NCBI RefSeq assembly: GCF_004340905.1
Contig: NZ_SLXD01000017.1
Location: 1 to 64,000 of the forward strand
Direction: 5' to 3'
Source of the DNA: Rubrivivax gelatinosus
GTDB lineage: Bacteria > Pseudomonadota > Gammaproteobacteria > Burkholderiales > Burkholderiaceae_C
DNA: 64,000 nucleotides
Under the pieces are notes generated by a model. It was not told the origin of the DNA. It made no database searches and saw only the letters and a program-made list of their open reading frames with translations. The translations under genes were made by a program, and so were the position numbers. Every line of letters starts with the position of its first letter. Positions within the stretch are counted from its first letter, which is position 1. Of this stretch, positions 36,799 through 48,512 are shown piece after piece.

Positions 36799-37434
36799 AT
36801 GATCGACGTCATCCTCTGCGACGACCATGCGCTGATCCGCCGCGGGATCCGCGACACGCTGTCCGACGCGCCCGACATCCGCGTCGTCGGCGAAGCCGGC
36901 GACTACGGCGAGCTGCGCACGCTGATGCGCGGCACGAGCTGCGACGTGCTGGTGCTGGACATCAACCTGCCCGGGCGCAGCGGCCTGGACGCGCTGCACG
37001 CGCTGAAGGACGAGGGCTCGGCGGTGAAGGTGCTGATCGTCAGCATGTACCCCGAGGACCAGTACGCGATCCGGGCGCTGCGCGGCGGGGCCTTCGGCTA
37101 CGTCAACAAGGGCGGCGAGCCGCGCCAGATCGTCGACGCGGTGCGCACCGTCGCCCAGGGGCGCAAGTACGTGACGCCCGAGATCGCGCAGATGCTCGTC
37201 GAGAGCCTGACCGCGCCGGTGCTCGAGACGCCGCACCAGAAACTCTCCGACCGCGAGCTGCAGACGCTGGTGATGATCGCCTCGGGCAAGCGCCTGGCCG
37301 ACATCGCCGAGGAGCTGATGCTCAGCCCCAAGACCGTCTCGGTCTACCGCGCGCGTGTGCTCGAGAAGCTGCAGCTCGCCAACAACTCCGAACTGACGGT
37401 CTACGCGATCCGCAACGGGCTCGTGGGCTCGTGA
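36799..37434 (+). CDS. NarL/FixJ-family response regulator
   Basis: A 211-residue regulator. The receiver has Asp8-Asp9 and phospho-Asp54 (VLVLDINLPGRSG); residues ~148-205 form a LuxR-type helix-turn-helix (KLSDRELQTLVMIASGKRLA, LSPKTVSVYRARVLEKLQLA). It is the cognate output of the kinase just upstream. Its stop overlaps the GTG of the next gene, so the three genes are probably one operon. Target genes are not evident. Confidence 0.95.
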   Translation: MIDVILCDDHALIRRGIRDTLSDAPDIRVVGEAGDYGELRTLMRGTSCDVLVLDINLPGRSGLDALHALKDEGSAVKVLIVSMYPEDQYAIRALRGGAFGYVNKGGEPRQIVDAVRTVAQGRKYVTPEIAQMLVESLTAPVLETPHQKLSDRELQTLVMIASGKRLADIAEELMLSPKTVSVYRARVLEKLQLANNSELTVYAIRNGLVGS

Positions 37435-38627
37435 GGCCGCGTGCCGCCGCGCTGGACGACGCGCAGGCGATGCGTGTCGCCGGCGCCGAGCTGCTGTCGC
37501 TGGCGCTGATGGACGCGCGCAACCACACGCTACGCTGGCTCGCGGCCTTCGAGGCGCGCGACGCGCTCGCCCGCAGCGACGGCGGGCCGGCGCCGCAGGT
37601 CCTGGCCGCGCGCGCCGGCGCCTGGCAGGACCGCTGGATCGCGCGCAACGTGCGCCGCCAGTGCGGCGAGGCCGCCGACGCCTCGGCGCTGCGGCTGCCG
37701 CCGGCCGACGCCGCGATCGACGCCTGGCTGGCCGGCGCCGCGCCGGCCCCCACGGCCGACACGCTGCGCGCCTGGCTGGCGCAGACGCTGGACACGACGC
37801 TGGAGCTGCTGGGCCCGGCGCATGCCGACGACGCCGGGCTGTACGTCTTTCGCTGCGCGCTGCGTCACGAGGACCGTCTGGGCGAGGCGCTGGCCGAACG
37901 GGCCGCGGCGCTGCAGCTGCATGCCGGCGGCGAGCCGCCGCTGCCCTGGCGCGAGCCGCCGGCCGCGGCCGCACACGACCCGCTGTGGCTGCCGGCGCAG
38001 CGCCTGATGCTGGGCTCGGCGCCCGGCGGCGGCGCGGTGCCCGAGAACGAGCGCTGGGCGCACGAGGTCCTGCTGCCCGAGTTCGAGATCGACGCCCGGC
38101 CGGTCACCTGGGCGCGTTACGCCGAGTTCGCCGAGGACGGCGGCTACGACCGGCGCGAATGCTGGAGCGAAGCCGGCTGGGCCTGGCTTCAGGCCGAGGG
38201 CCGGCGCGCGCCGCGCCACGTCGAGCAGTTGCGCGGCGGCGTGCTGGTGCAGCGCCACGGCGAGCTGCGCCGCGCCGCGCCGGGGCAGGCCGCGCTGCAC
38301 GTCAGCCGCCACGAAGCCGAGGCCTGGTGCCGCTGGGCCGGCCGGCGCCTGCCCACCGAACCCGAGTGGGAATGCGCCGCGCTGCAGGGCGCCGGCCGCG
38401 GTTTCTTCTGGGGCGAGGTGTTCGAGTGGGTCGCCGGCAGCGCACGCGCCTGGCCGGGCTGCGCCGCCGGCGCGTCGGCGCTGGACGCGCTGCCGCCGCA
38501 GCCGGCCGGCGTGCTGCGGGGTGCGTCCTGGATGACGCGGCGGCGCCAGGTGCACCCGAAGGCGCGCCGCTTCGCGCCGCCGCAGGCCGACACGATGTTC
38601 TGCGGCTTTCGCAGCTGCGCGGCCTGA
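37431..38627 (+). CDS. degenerate EgtB/SenA-like (DinB plus FGE-fold) protein
   Basis: A 398-residue protein starting at a GTG that overlaps the response-regulator stop (GTGA). The N-terminal half (ARNHTLRWLAAFEAR at 29-43; RWIARNVRRQ) is the DinB-like helical domain and the C-terminal half (FEIDARPVTWARYAEFAEDG, RRLPTEPEWECAA, then VHPKARRFAPPQADTMFCGF near the end) the formylglycine-enzyme-like fold of EgtB and selenoneine synthase SenA. Those enzymes bind iron through three His: one in a 'GHxxWFQE' block and two in HExxH. Here the first block reads ARAGAWQD (Arg61 in place of His) and the second HEDRL (His146 kept, Leu150 in place of His). Two of three iron ligands are missing, so sulfur/selenium-transfer activity is doubtful. 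Confidence 0.7.
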   Translation: MRPRAAALDDAQAMRVAGAELLSLALMDARNHTLRWLAAFEARDALARSDGGPAPQVLAARAGAWQDRWIARNVRRQCGEAADASALRLPPADAAIDAWLAGAAPAPTADTLRAWLAQTLDTTLELLGPAHADDAGLYVFRCALRHEDRLGEALAERAAALQLHAGGEPPLPWREPPAAAAHDPLWLPAQRLMLGSAPGGGAVPENERWAHEVLLPEFEIDARPVTWARYAEFAEDGGYDRRECWSEAGWAWLQAEGRRAPRHVEQLRGGVLVQRHGELRRAAPGQAALHVSRHEAEAWCRWAGRRLPTEPEWECAALQGAGRGFFWGEVFEWVAGSARAWPGCAAGASALDALPPQPAGVLRGASWMTRRRQVHPKARRFAPPQADTMFCGFRSCAA

Positions 38628-38651
38628 GGCCGGGCCCGGCGCGGCTGCCGT

Positions 38652-39128
38652 TCAGCCGGCCAGCGGGCGCTCGACCAGCGGGCGGGCGTGGCGCCCGGCG
38701 GCGGGCGTGTGGTCGTGCAGGATGGCCTGGGTCAGCATCGCGCGGGTGACGTGCCAGCGTGCCAGCGCATGGTCGAAGACCAGCCGCTCGTCCCAGGAGA
38801 CCTGGCCGTCGGCGGTGAGCGCGGCGGCTGCGAGGCGGCAGACCAGCAGCCGGTCCTGCGCGTCGACGACAGCGTCGAGCAGGCGGTCGACGCAGGCCTG
38901 GTCGCGTGCGTGCAGCCAGGAACTGCCCGCCAGGCCGCTGCCGACCTCGTGCAGGCATTCGTCCACCAGGGTCTCGAACCGCGCGCGTGGCACGCCGAGC
39001 CGGCCGAAGGCGTCGAGTTCCTCCAGCGCCTGCAGTTCGCGCGGGTCGGCGCGGCCGTTGGCCGCGACCATCATGGCCAGCGCATGGGCTGCCGCGGTTC
39101 GTGGCGGCCGTGGATCGTGGGTCGTCAT
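38652..39128 (-). CDS. TerB-like protein
   Basis: A 158-residue helical protein. AAHALAMMVAANGRADPREL is the typical TerB/DjlA opening (acidic residue after Asn-Gly-x-Ala-Asp), and AAALTADGQVSWDERLVFDH looks like its second repeat. AAGGAG lies seven bases before the ATG at 39128. Some TerB-like proteins link to tellurite or stress responses, others are stand-alone; the function here is unknown. It converges on the EgtB-like gene. Confidence 0.6.
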   Translation of the reverse strand: MTTHDPRPPRTAAAHALAMMVAANGRADPRELQALEELDAFGRLGVPRARFETLVDECLHEVGSGLAGSSWLHARDQACVDRLLDAVVDAQDRLLVCRLAAAALTADGQVSWDERLVFDHALARWHVTRAMLTQAILHDHTPAAGRHARPLVERPLAG

Positions 39129-39450
39129 CGAGTGCTCCTTCGCGGCGGCCGCCACGCCCCCGTGGCCTGACCATCCTCTGCCAGGGAGCCGTGCCGGCGG
39201 GCGAAGTTCCCCGCGCCGGGGCGCTGCAGGCTTCTGGCTTGACAGCGCGCAGCGGCGGCAAATCCCCGCGCCCGGCGTGTCATCGTCTTGCGCAGAATGG
39301 ATCGCACCGGGAACCCGACGACCCAGGCCTGCGCATGCAGCGTGCAACTTCTGCCGATCTTCCGAGCGCCAGCCGGCAGGCCTGGCATCTCCGCGATGCC
39401 GGCTCGGGCCGCGGCCGTGGCCGGCGCCGGCGCCGGCGGGAGGGGCCGAG
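39129..39450. other. 322-bp spacer between terB-like and CaCA genes
   Basis: No supported gene. A TTGACA hexamer at 39239-39244 points towards the antiporter gene, but no good -10 follows at 16-18 bases. The last 15 bases hold the ribosome-binding site GGGAGGGG of the next gene. Confidence 0.4.
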
Positions 39451-40458
39451 GTGAACCTGGCCTGGCTGTCGATCCAGTTCCTGCTCTGCGCTGCGGCGAT
39501 CGCGGCGGCCGGCTTCGTGCTCAGCCGCAGTGCCGACACGCTGGCCGCGGCCTACGGCTGGGGCCGCGGCTGGGTGGGCCTGGCGCTGCTGGCCACCGTG
39601 ACCTCGCTGCCCGAGCTGGCCTCGGGTGTCAGCGCCGTGGCGCTGGTCGGCGCGCCCAACCTTGCCGTCGGCAATGCGCTCGGTGCCTGCGTCGTCAACC
39701 TGGCCTTCCTCGTCGTCGTCGACCTGCTGCAGCGCGGGCAGCCGATGTACCGCGAGGCCGGCAGCACGCACCTGCTGTCCGCCGGCTTCGGCGTCGTGAT
39801 GCTGGGTTTCGTGACGATGAGCCTGGTCACCGGAGCCGCCGCGCCGCAGTTCCTCGGCGTCGGGCTGTACAGCCCGGTGCTGCTGGCGCTGTACCTGCTC
39901 GCACTGCGCAGCGTGTTCGCGCACGAGAACGCGCAGCGTGCGTCGGGGGCGCCCGCCGCGGCCACCCGGCCGCCGGGCGTGCGCCTGCGCCGCGAGTGGC
40001 GTCGTTTCGGTGCCGCCGCGCTGGTGGTCCTGGCGGCCGGCACCTGGCTGCCGGGGCTGGCCGACGGGCTGTCGCAGGCGCTGGGCCTGTCGCGCAGCTT
40101 CGTCGGCACCGTCTTCATGGCGCTGGTCACGACGCTGCCCGAGATGGCGGTGACGGTCTCCGCGCTGCGCCTGGGCGCGCTGGACATGGCGATCGGCAAC
40201 CTGCTGGGCAGCAACCTGTTCAACGTGCTGGTCCTGGCCATCGACGACCTGGTCTACACCCGCGGCCCGCTGCTCGCCGATGCCGACCCGGCGCACGCCG
40301 GCAGCGCGGCCACCGCGCTGGTGATGACGGGCCTGGTCATCGTCGGCCTGGTGATGCGGCCGCAGGGGCGCGTGCTGCGTACCGCGAGCTGGGTCAGCGT
40401 CGGCCTGGCGGCGGCCTACGCTGTCAACGCCGCGCTGATCTTCCTGGCCGGGGCCTGA
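39451..40458 (+). CDS. sodium:calcium antiporter-like (CaCA family) protein
   Basis: A 335-residue membrane protein with about ten helices in two inverted halves. The two alpha-repeats are visible: ATVTSLPELASGVSAVALVG with AVGNALGACVVNL, and ALVTTLPEMAVTVSALRLGA with AIGNLLGSNLFNVL. Asn and Glu/Pro residues in them line the ion site in CaCA exchangers. The GTG start at 39451 is chosen for its strong upstream GGGAGGGG; the frame is open further upstream without one. It probably extrudes Ca2+ or another divalent ion in exchange for Na+ or H+. Confidence 0.88.
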   Translation: MNLAWLSIQFLLCAAAIAAAGFVLSRSADTLAAAYGWGRGWVGLALLATVTSLPELASGVSAVALVGAPNLAVGNALGACVVNLAFLVVVDLLQRGQPMYREAGSTHLLSAGFGVVMLGFVTMSLVTGAAAPQFLGVGLYSPVLLALYLLALRSVFAHENAQRASGAPAAATRPPGVRLRREWRRFGAAALVVLAAGTWLPGLADGLSQALGLSRSFVGTVFMALVTTLPEMAVTVSALRLGALDMAIGNLLGSNLFNVLVLAIDDLVYTRGPLLADADPAHAGSAATALVMTGLVIVGLVMRPQGRVLRTASWVSVGLAAAYAVNAALIFLAGA

Positions 40459-40620
40459 TCCGGGCCCGCACCGGGCTTTCCCGGGGCGCGATTCATGATC
40501 CCCGCGAGGCCCGCCCGGCGCCGCGATGCGCCGGCGCTTCGTCCGAGGGTTATCGCGGCTGCGCGCGGCCGGCGCGCTCCGGCCTGATCGGCGCATTGCC
40601 ACCCATCCGCCCTCGCATCC

Positions 40621-42777
40621 ATGGTCCACGCCGCCCGTCGCCCGCCCCGCTCCCGAGCCTGCCGCCGCCCGCCGCGCCCCGCGCTGGCGCCGTTGCTGGC
40701 GGCGCTGGCCGGCCTGGGCGCCGGGCCGGCGGCGGCACAGACCGAGACCATCGTCGTCACCGGCTCGGTGGCCGAGCGCCTGGCCTTCGACGCGCCGTAT
40801 GCGATCGGCGTCGTCGGCGCCGAGGACCTGCGCCAGGCCGGGCCGATGATCAACCTCAGCGAGGCGCTGTCGCGGGTGCCGGGGCTGGTGGTCGCCAACC
40901 GCAGCAACTTCGCCCAGGACCTGCAGATCAGCTCGCGGGGTTTCGGCGCCCGGGCAGGCTTCGGCGTGCGCGGCCTGCGCCTGCTGGCCGACGGCATCCC
41001 GGCCAGCGGGCCCGACGGCCAGGGCCAGGTCTCGCACATCGACCTGGCCGGCGCCGAACGCATCGAGGTGCTGCGCGGGCCGTTCTCGGCGCTCTACGGC
41101 AACAGCTCGGGCGGCGTGATCTCGGTGCTCAGCGCGCCGGTGCGCCGTGCCGAGGCCGAGGCCGGGCTGGACCTGGGTACCTACGGCCTGCGCCAGCTGC
41201 GCGCCGCGGTGCAGGCGCCGCTGGCCGGCGGCTGGGAGATCCGTGCCTCGGGTTCGGCGATGGACTGGGAGGGTTTCCGCCCGCACAGCGAGGCCGAACG
41301 CCGCCTGGGCAACCTGCGCGTGGGCTGGCGCGGCGAGTCCGACACCGTCATCGCCAGCGCCAGCCACTACGAGCAGCCGGCCGACGATCCGCTGGGCCTC
41401 AAACGCGAACAGTTCGACGAGGACCCGCGCCAGACCGCGCCCGAGGCCCAGACCTACGACACGCGCAAACGCTCCAGGCAGGATCAGCTGGGCGTGAACT
41501 GGCGCCACCGTTTCGCCGACGGCGCGCTGCGCGAGTTCGAGGCCAGCGCCTATGCCGGACGGCGCAGCGTCACGCAATGGCTGGCGATCGCCAAGGGCAC
41601 GCAGGACAACCCGCGCCACGGCGGCGGCGTCGCCGACTTCGACCGCGACTACCGCGGCACCCAGGCGCAGTGGCGCTGGGCCTGGGAGGCGCTGGACCTG
41701 ATGGCCGGCGCCTCGCTCGAGGACCAGCGCGACGACCGCCGCGGATACGAGAACTACGTGCTCGACGCCGACGGCAACCCGGTCTACGGCCGCATCGGCA
41801 CGCAGCGTCGCGACGAGATCGACCGTGCCCGCACGCGCGACGTCTTCACCCAGGCCGAGTGGCGCTTCGCGCCGCGCTGGGCGGCCAGCGCCGGCCTGCG
41901 CGCCGGCCGCGTCACGCTGTCCGCCGACGACCGCTACCTCGCCAACGGCGACGACTCCGGCGATCTGTCCTTCGGCTACGCCAACCCGGTGATCGGCCTG
42001 CGCTGGCAGGCGATGCCGGGGCTGAACCTGCACGCCTCGGCGGCGCGCGGCTTCGAGGCGCCGACGCTGGGCGAGCTGGCCTACCGCGCCGACGGCGCCA
42101 GCGGCTTCAACGAGGCGCTGCAGCCGCAGAAGAGCCGCCAGCTCGAAGTCGGCGCCAAATGGCGCGCCGGCGAGACGCTGGACCTGGATGTCGCGCTGTT
42201 CGAGACCCTGGTCGACGACGAGATCGGCATCGCCAGCAACGCCGGCGGGCGCGCCTCGTACCAGAACGTCGGCCGCACGCTGCGCCGCGGCGCCGAGCTG
42301 GCCGCCGCCTGGCGCCCGGCGCCGGCCTGGCGCACGCGCTGGGCGCTGACGCTGCTGGACGCACGCTACCGCGACGACTTCCGTGCCTGCTCCGGCATCC
42401 CGTGCCCGGCGCCCGACGTCACCGTGCCGGCGGGCAACCGCATCGCCGGCACCCAGCGCGCCAGCGCCTTCGCCGAAGCCGCCTGGCGCAGCGCGGCGGC
42501 CGGCGAGTGGGGGGTCGAATGGCGCGCCGCCGGCCGCACCGCGGCCAACGACCGCAACACCGACTTCGCCGGCGCTTATGCGCTGGCGGCGCTGCGCTGG
42601 AGCCACACGCTGGCCGTCGGCGAGGGCCGCCGGCTGGAGCTGCTGCTGCGCGTGGACAACCTCTTCGACCGCGACTACGCCGGCAGCCTGATCGTCAACG
42701 ACGCCAACGGGCGCTTCTTCGAGACCGGTGCACCGCGCAGCGCGCTGCTGGCGCTGCGCTGGGTCGGCGCGCTCTAG
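40621..42777 (+). CDS. TonB-dependent outer-membrane receptor
   Basis: A 718-residue receptor. After a basic and hydrophobic N-terminus (export signal ending GPAAAQ) comes a TonB-box-like TETIVVTGS, then the plug (LSEALSRVPGLVVANRSNFA, SSRGFGARAGFGVRGLRLLA, RIEVLRGPFSALYGNSSGG) and a 22-strand-type barrel (GLRWQAMPGLNLHASAARGF, DNLFDRDYAGSLIVNDANGR). It ends in ALRWVGAL; the final residue is Leu rather than the more usual aromatic. PupB/FecA-like siderophore receptors share this layout; the substrate is unknown. The stop codon is built into a strong hairpin. Confidence 0.92.
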   Translation: MVHAARRPPRSRACRRPPRPALAPLLAALAGLGAGPAAAQTETIVVTGSVAERLAFDAPYAIGVVGAEDLRQAGPMINLSEALSRVPGLVVANRSNFAQDLQISSRGFGARAGFGVRGLRLLADGIPASGPDGQGQVSHIDLAGAERIEVLRGPFSALYGNSSGGVISVLSAPVRRAEAEAGLDLGTYGLRQLRAAVQAPLAGGWEIRASGSAMDWEGFRPHSEAERRLGNLRVGWRGESDTVIASASHYEQPADDPLGLKREQFDEDPRQTAPEAQTYDTRKRSRQDQLGVNWRHRFADGALREFEASAYAGRRSVTQWLAIAKGTQDNPRHGGGVADFDRDYRGTQAQWRWAWEALDLMAGASLEDQRDDRRGYENYVLDADGNPVYGRIGTQRRDEIDRARTRDVFTQAEWRFAPRWAASAGLRAGRVTLSADDRYLANGDDSGDLSFGYANPVIGLRWQAMPGLNLHASAARGFEAPTLGELAYRADGASGFNEALQPQKSRQLEVGAKWRAGETLDLDVALFETLVDDEIGIASNAGGRASYQNVGRTLRRGAELAAAWRPAPAWRTRWALTLLDARYRDDFRACSGIPCPAPDVTVPAGNRIAGTQRASAFAEAAWRSAAAGEWGVEWRAAGRTAANDRNTDFAGAYALAALRWSHTLAVGEGRRLELLLRVDNLFDRDYAGSLIVNDANGRFFETGAPRSALLALRWVGAL

Positions 42778-42810
42778 GAGTCCGCGCGGCAGAAGCCGCG
42801 CGGACTCCTA
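42775..42810 (+). terminator. perfect 16-bp hairpin containing the receptor stop codon
   Basis: TAGGAGTCCGCGCGGC (42775-42790) and GCCGCGCGGACTCCTA (42795-42810) are perfectly complementary around the loop AGAA. The TAG stop codon is the first three bases. No U-run follows, so it is a very stable mRNA 3' end rather than a textbook intrinsic terminator. Confidence 0.75.
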
Positions 42811-42947
42811 GCCTGCGGCTGAACGCACGGCTCCCCCGAGCCCCCCTCCGTGAGGGTGCTCCAGCCAGTTTGAGGAACGGCAGTCAGGCGGCACGTTCCT
42901 GCCCGTCGTCCTCGGTCGGGGCCGCCTGCGCTCGGGCCGCTGGGCGT

Positions 42948-43991
42948 TCAAGAGGCCAGCGCCGTCGCCGCCGGCAGCGGCTCGACGCCCGGCAGCGCCG
43001 ACAGCGCCTGGCGCCAGGTGGCGTCGGCGACGGCCGCGCGCAGCGCCGCCAAGGCGGGCGGCTCGGGGGCCTCGGCTGCCGCGGCGAGCAGCAGCCGGTC
43101 CTCGGCCAGCGGCCGGAACGCCAGGCCCTGCGCCGCGGCCGCGCTCTCGCAGCCGAAGGCCGCGTCGGCCAGACCCTGGGCGACGGCCGTGGCGGCAGCC
43201 TCGTGCGTGGGCTCCACGCGCGCCGGCACCGGCGGCGCGAAGCCGGCACGCCGGCACAGCCGGCGCCAGACGATCTCGGCCGACGAACCCGGCGGCCGTC
43301 CCGCCAGGCGCAGCCCGGCTTCGACGACCGCAGCCACGCCGCCGGGCAGCGCCTGCGCCGGCGCCATCAACCCCAGCGTGCGCCGCAAGGCCAGCAGCAC
43401 GACGAACCCGCCGCCGGCCAGCGCCGCCAGCGGCGCGGCCAGCGCCGGTTCGGCCGCCGCGTCCTGCGGCAGCGCGAACGCCGCCACCGGGCTGCGGCCG
43501 CTGGCCAGCGCCGCCAGCGCGTCGGCGCTGCAACGCGGCTGCAGCGCCAGGTGCAGGCCGTGGCGCTCGATCGCCGCGTCGCGCAGCAGCGTGAGCGCCA
43601 GATCGGGCACGGCCGGCAGCTCCAGCACCAGGGCCTCGTCGCCGGCGGCGTACTCGAACAGGCGCTCCAGGTCGGCGCGCAGCGCGGCGATCTGCGGCGC
43701 GTGGCGCGCGCGCAGCAGGCGCTCGCGCGCCAGCAGCGCCTGGGCATGAGGCGTCAGCTGCGCCGGGTGGCCCTGGGTCCAGGTGACCAGCGGCCGGCCG
43801 AGTTCGGACTCCCAGCGCTTGAGCGCACCCCAGACGTGGCGGTAGGACGCACCCAGCGATGCCGCGGCGCGCTGGATCGAACCCGAGGCCTGCACCGCCG
43901 CCAGCAGGTCGAACAGCGGATGCGACAGCTCGCCACCTTGCTGGTGGCCGGTTTCCAGGCCGTGATGGAGGTGGACGCCGTGAGGACGCAT
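42948..43991 (-). CDS. ModE-type HTH regulator with periplasmic-binding-like domain
   Basis: A 347-residue protein. Residues ~25-90 (LAAVQASGSIQRAAASLGAS, HVWGALKRWESELGRPLV) form the ModE/LysR-like winged helix, with the 'YRHVW' helix typical of ModE. Residues ~115-340 are a PBP-like ligand-binding domain of the molybdate/LysR type rather than the usual MOP domains. The likely effector is an oxyanion or small ligand, but this is inference. It converges on the TonB receptor across ~140 bases and is followed by the ABC-2 exporter pair on the same strand. Confidence 0.75.
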   Translation of the reverse strand: MRPHGVHLHHGLETGHQQGGELSHPLFDLLAAVQASGSIQRAAASLGASYRHVWGALKRWESELGRPLVTWTQGHPAQLTPHAQALLARERLLRARHAPQIAALRADLERLFEYAAGDEALVLELPAVPDLALTLLRDAAIERHGLHLALQPRCSADALAALASGRSPVAAFALPQDAAAEPALAAPLAALAGGGFVVLLALRRTLGLMAPAQALPGGVAAVVEAGLRLAGRPPGSSAEIVWRRLCRRAGFAPPVPARVEPTHEAAATAVAQGLADAAFGCESAAAAQGLAFRPLAEDRLLLAAAAEAPEPPALAALRAAVADATWRQALSALPGVEPLPAATALAS

Positions 43992-44053
43992 GGTGATCGG
44001 GCCACCTTAACCTGCGTCATGTCGGCCTCGTCTCACGTGGGGACGGGCGCCCC

Positions 44054-44931
44054 CTAGGTTGCCGGGCCCGGGCGCCGCGTCAGCGCGCCGAAACCACGCT
44101 GCGGGTCGTAACCCCAGCTCGCGAGCACGAAGCAGACGACGAGCGTGCCGACGACGATCCAGGGCGAGACCCCGGCGTCCTGCCCGTAGAGCGCGAAACG
44201 CATCCATTCGACGGCGTGCGTGAACGGGTTGAAACGCGCGATCTGCCAGACCCACTCGGCGCCCGATTCCTGCAGCTTCCACAGCGGGTACAGCGCGGTG
44301 GACATGAAGTACATCGGGAAGATGACGAAGTTCATCGTGCCGGCGAAGTTCTCGAGCTGGCGGATGTGCACCGACAGCAGCAGCCCCAGCGCGCCCAGCA
44401 TCAGCGCCGAGCAGACGGCCGCCAGCAGCACCTGCGGCGTCTGCGGTCCGAACACCGGCAGCGCCGTGCCCAGCAACGCGGCGACGGCGACGAAGGCCGC
44501 CGCCTGCGCCAGCGACAGCACCGCGGTGGCCAGCAGCTTGGACAGCAGGATCCAGGAGCGCGGCAGCGGCGCGGTCAGCAGCAGCCGCATCAGCCCCATC
44601 TCGCGGTCGTAGACCATCGCCAGGCTGCTCTGCATGCCGTTGAACAGCAGCACCATGCCCACGAGCCCCGGTGCGATGTAGACGTCGTAGGGGATGTAGG
44701 TGTCGTAGGGCGGCGCGATGGCGACGCCGAAGACGTTGCGAAAACCCGCCGCGAACACCGCCAGCCACAGCAGCGGCCGCACCAGCGCCGACACCAGCCG
44801 GCCGTACTGGCGCGAGAACTTCAGCAGCTCGCGCATGACGATCGCGCCCATGGCCTGCAGCGCGTGCGCCGCGCCGCGGCGGCGTTCGGGCAGCGCCTCG
44901 GCGGCCACGGGCGTGGTGGTCTGGCCGTCGT

Positions 44932-44935
<4 letters not shown>
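44054..44935 (-). CDS. ABC-2 type transporter permease
   Basis: A 293-residue permease with six hydrophobic helices (VSALVRPLLWLAVFAAGFR, VYIAPGLVGMVLLFNGMQSS, NFVIFPMYFMSTALYPLWKL). It fits the ABC-2/NodJ-like fold. ATPase gene upstream; its ATG overlaps that stop (ATGA). It resembles the PedC-type permease found beside PQQ-alcohol oxidation genes, but no such genes are in the window, so the substrate is open. Confidence 0.9.
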
Positions 44936-45654
<719 letters not shown>

Positions 45655-45791
45655 CGGCGGGCGGCCGACGCGGCGGCGGGGGGCAGGCGCTTGGAAGTCA
45701 CGCCCCAGTCTGCGCGAAGCGGCGGGGCCGCCGCATCGGCGATTCCACCCACACGGCGCGCGGGCCGGGGCTCAGGTCTGGCGGCCGGCGA

Positions 45792-48290
<2,499 letters not shown>

Positions 48291-48512
48291 CGTGTTTCCG
48301 TCTCCGGCGCACGCCCAGGCCCGAGCCCGGTCCATGGCGCCGTGACCCCGATGCTAGGCCGCGACTGAGGCCGCGATGGTTCGAACAGCGCAACGAAACC
48401 GGGCCAGACGGTGCTGCCGCCCCTGCAGGCGCAGGGTCGTCCCCCGGGGCGGCCGCGTCCCGGCGCTTCTAGACTCGACGGCGCCGCGATCGGCGGCTTC
48501 GAGGAGCGACGC

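Noticed and set aside
39236-39265. Sigma-70 promoter at TTGACA 39239
   Set aside because: No acceptable -10 lies 16-18 bases downstream.
40459-40620. Sigma-factor (FecI-like) or leader gene upstream of the TonB receptor
   Set aside because: The short open frame at 40526 shows no family motifs and is Arg-rich noise.
39288-44057. 1589-codon plus-strand open frame, and a 1108-codon minus-strand frame over the same region
   Set aside because: Both overlap the CaCA and TonB-receptor genes in other frames and encode low-complexity Arg/Ala/Gly sequence without any domain.
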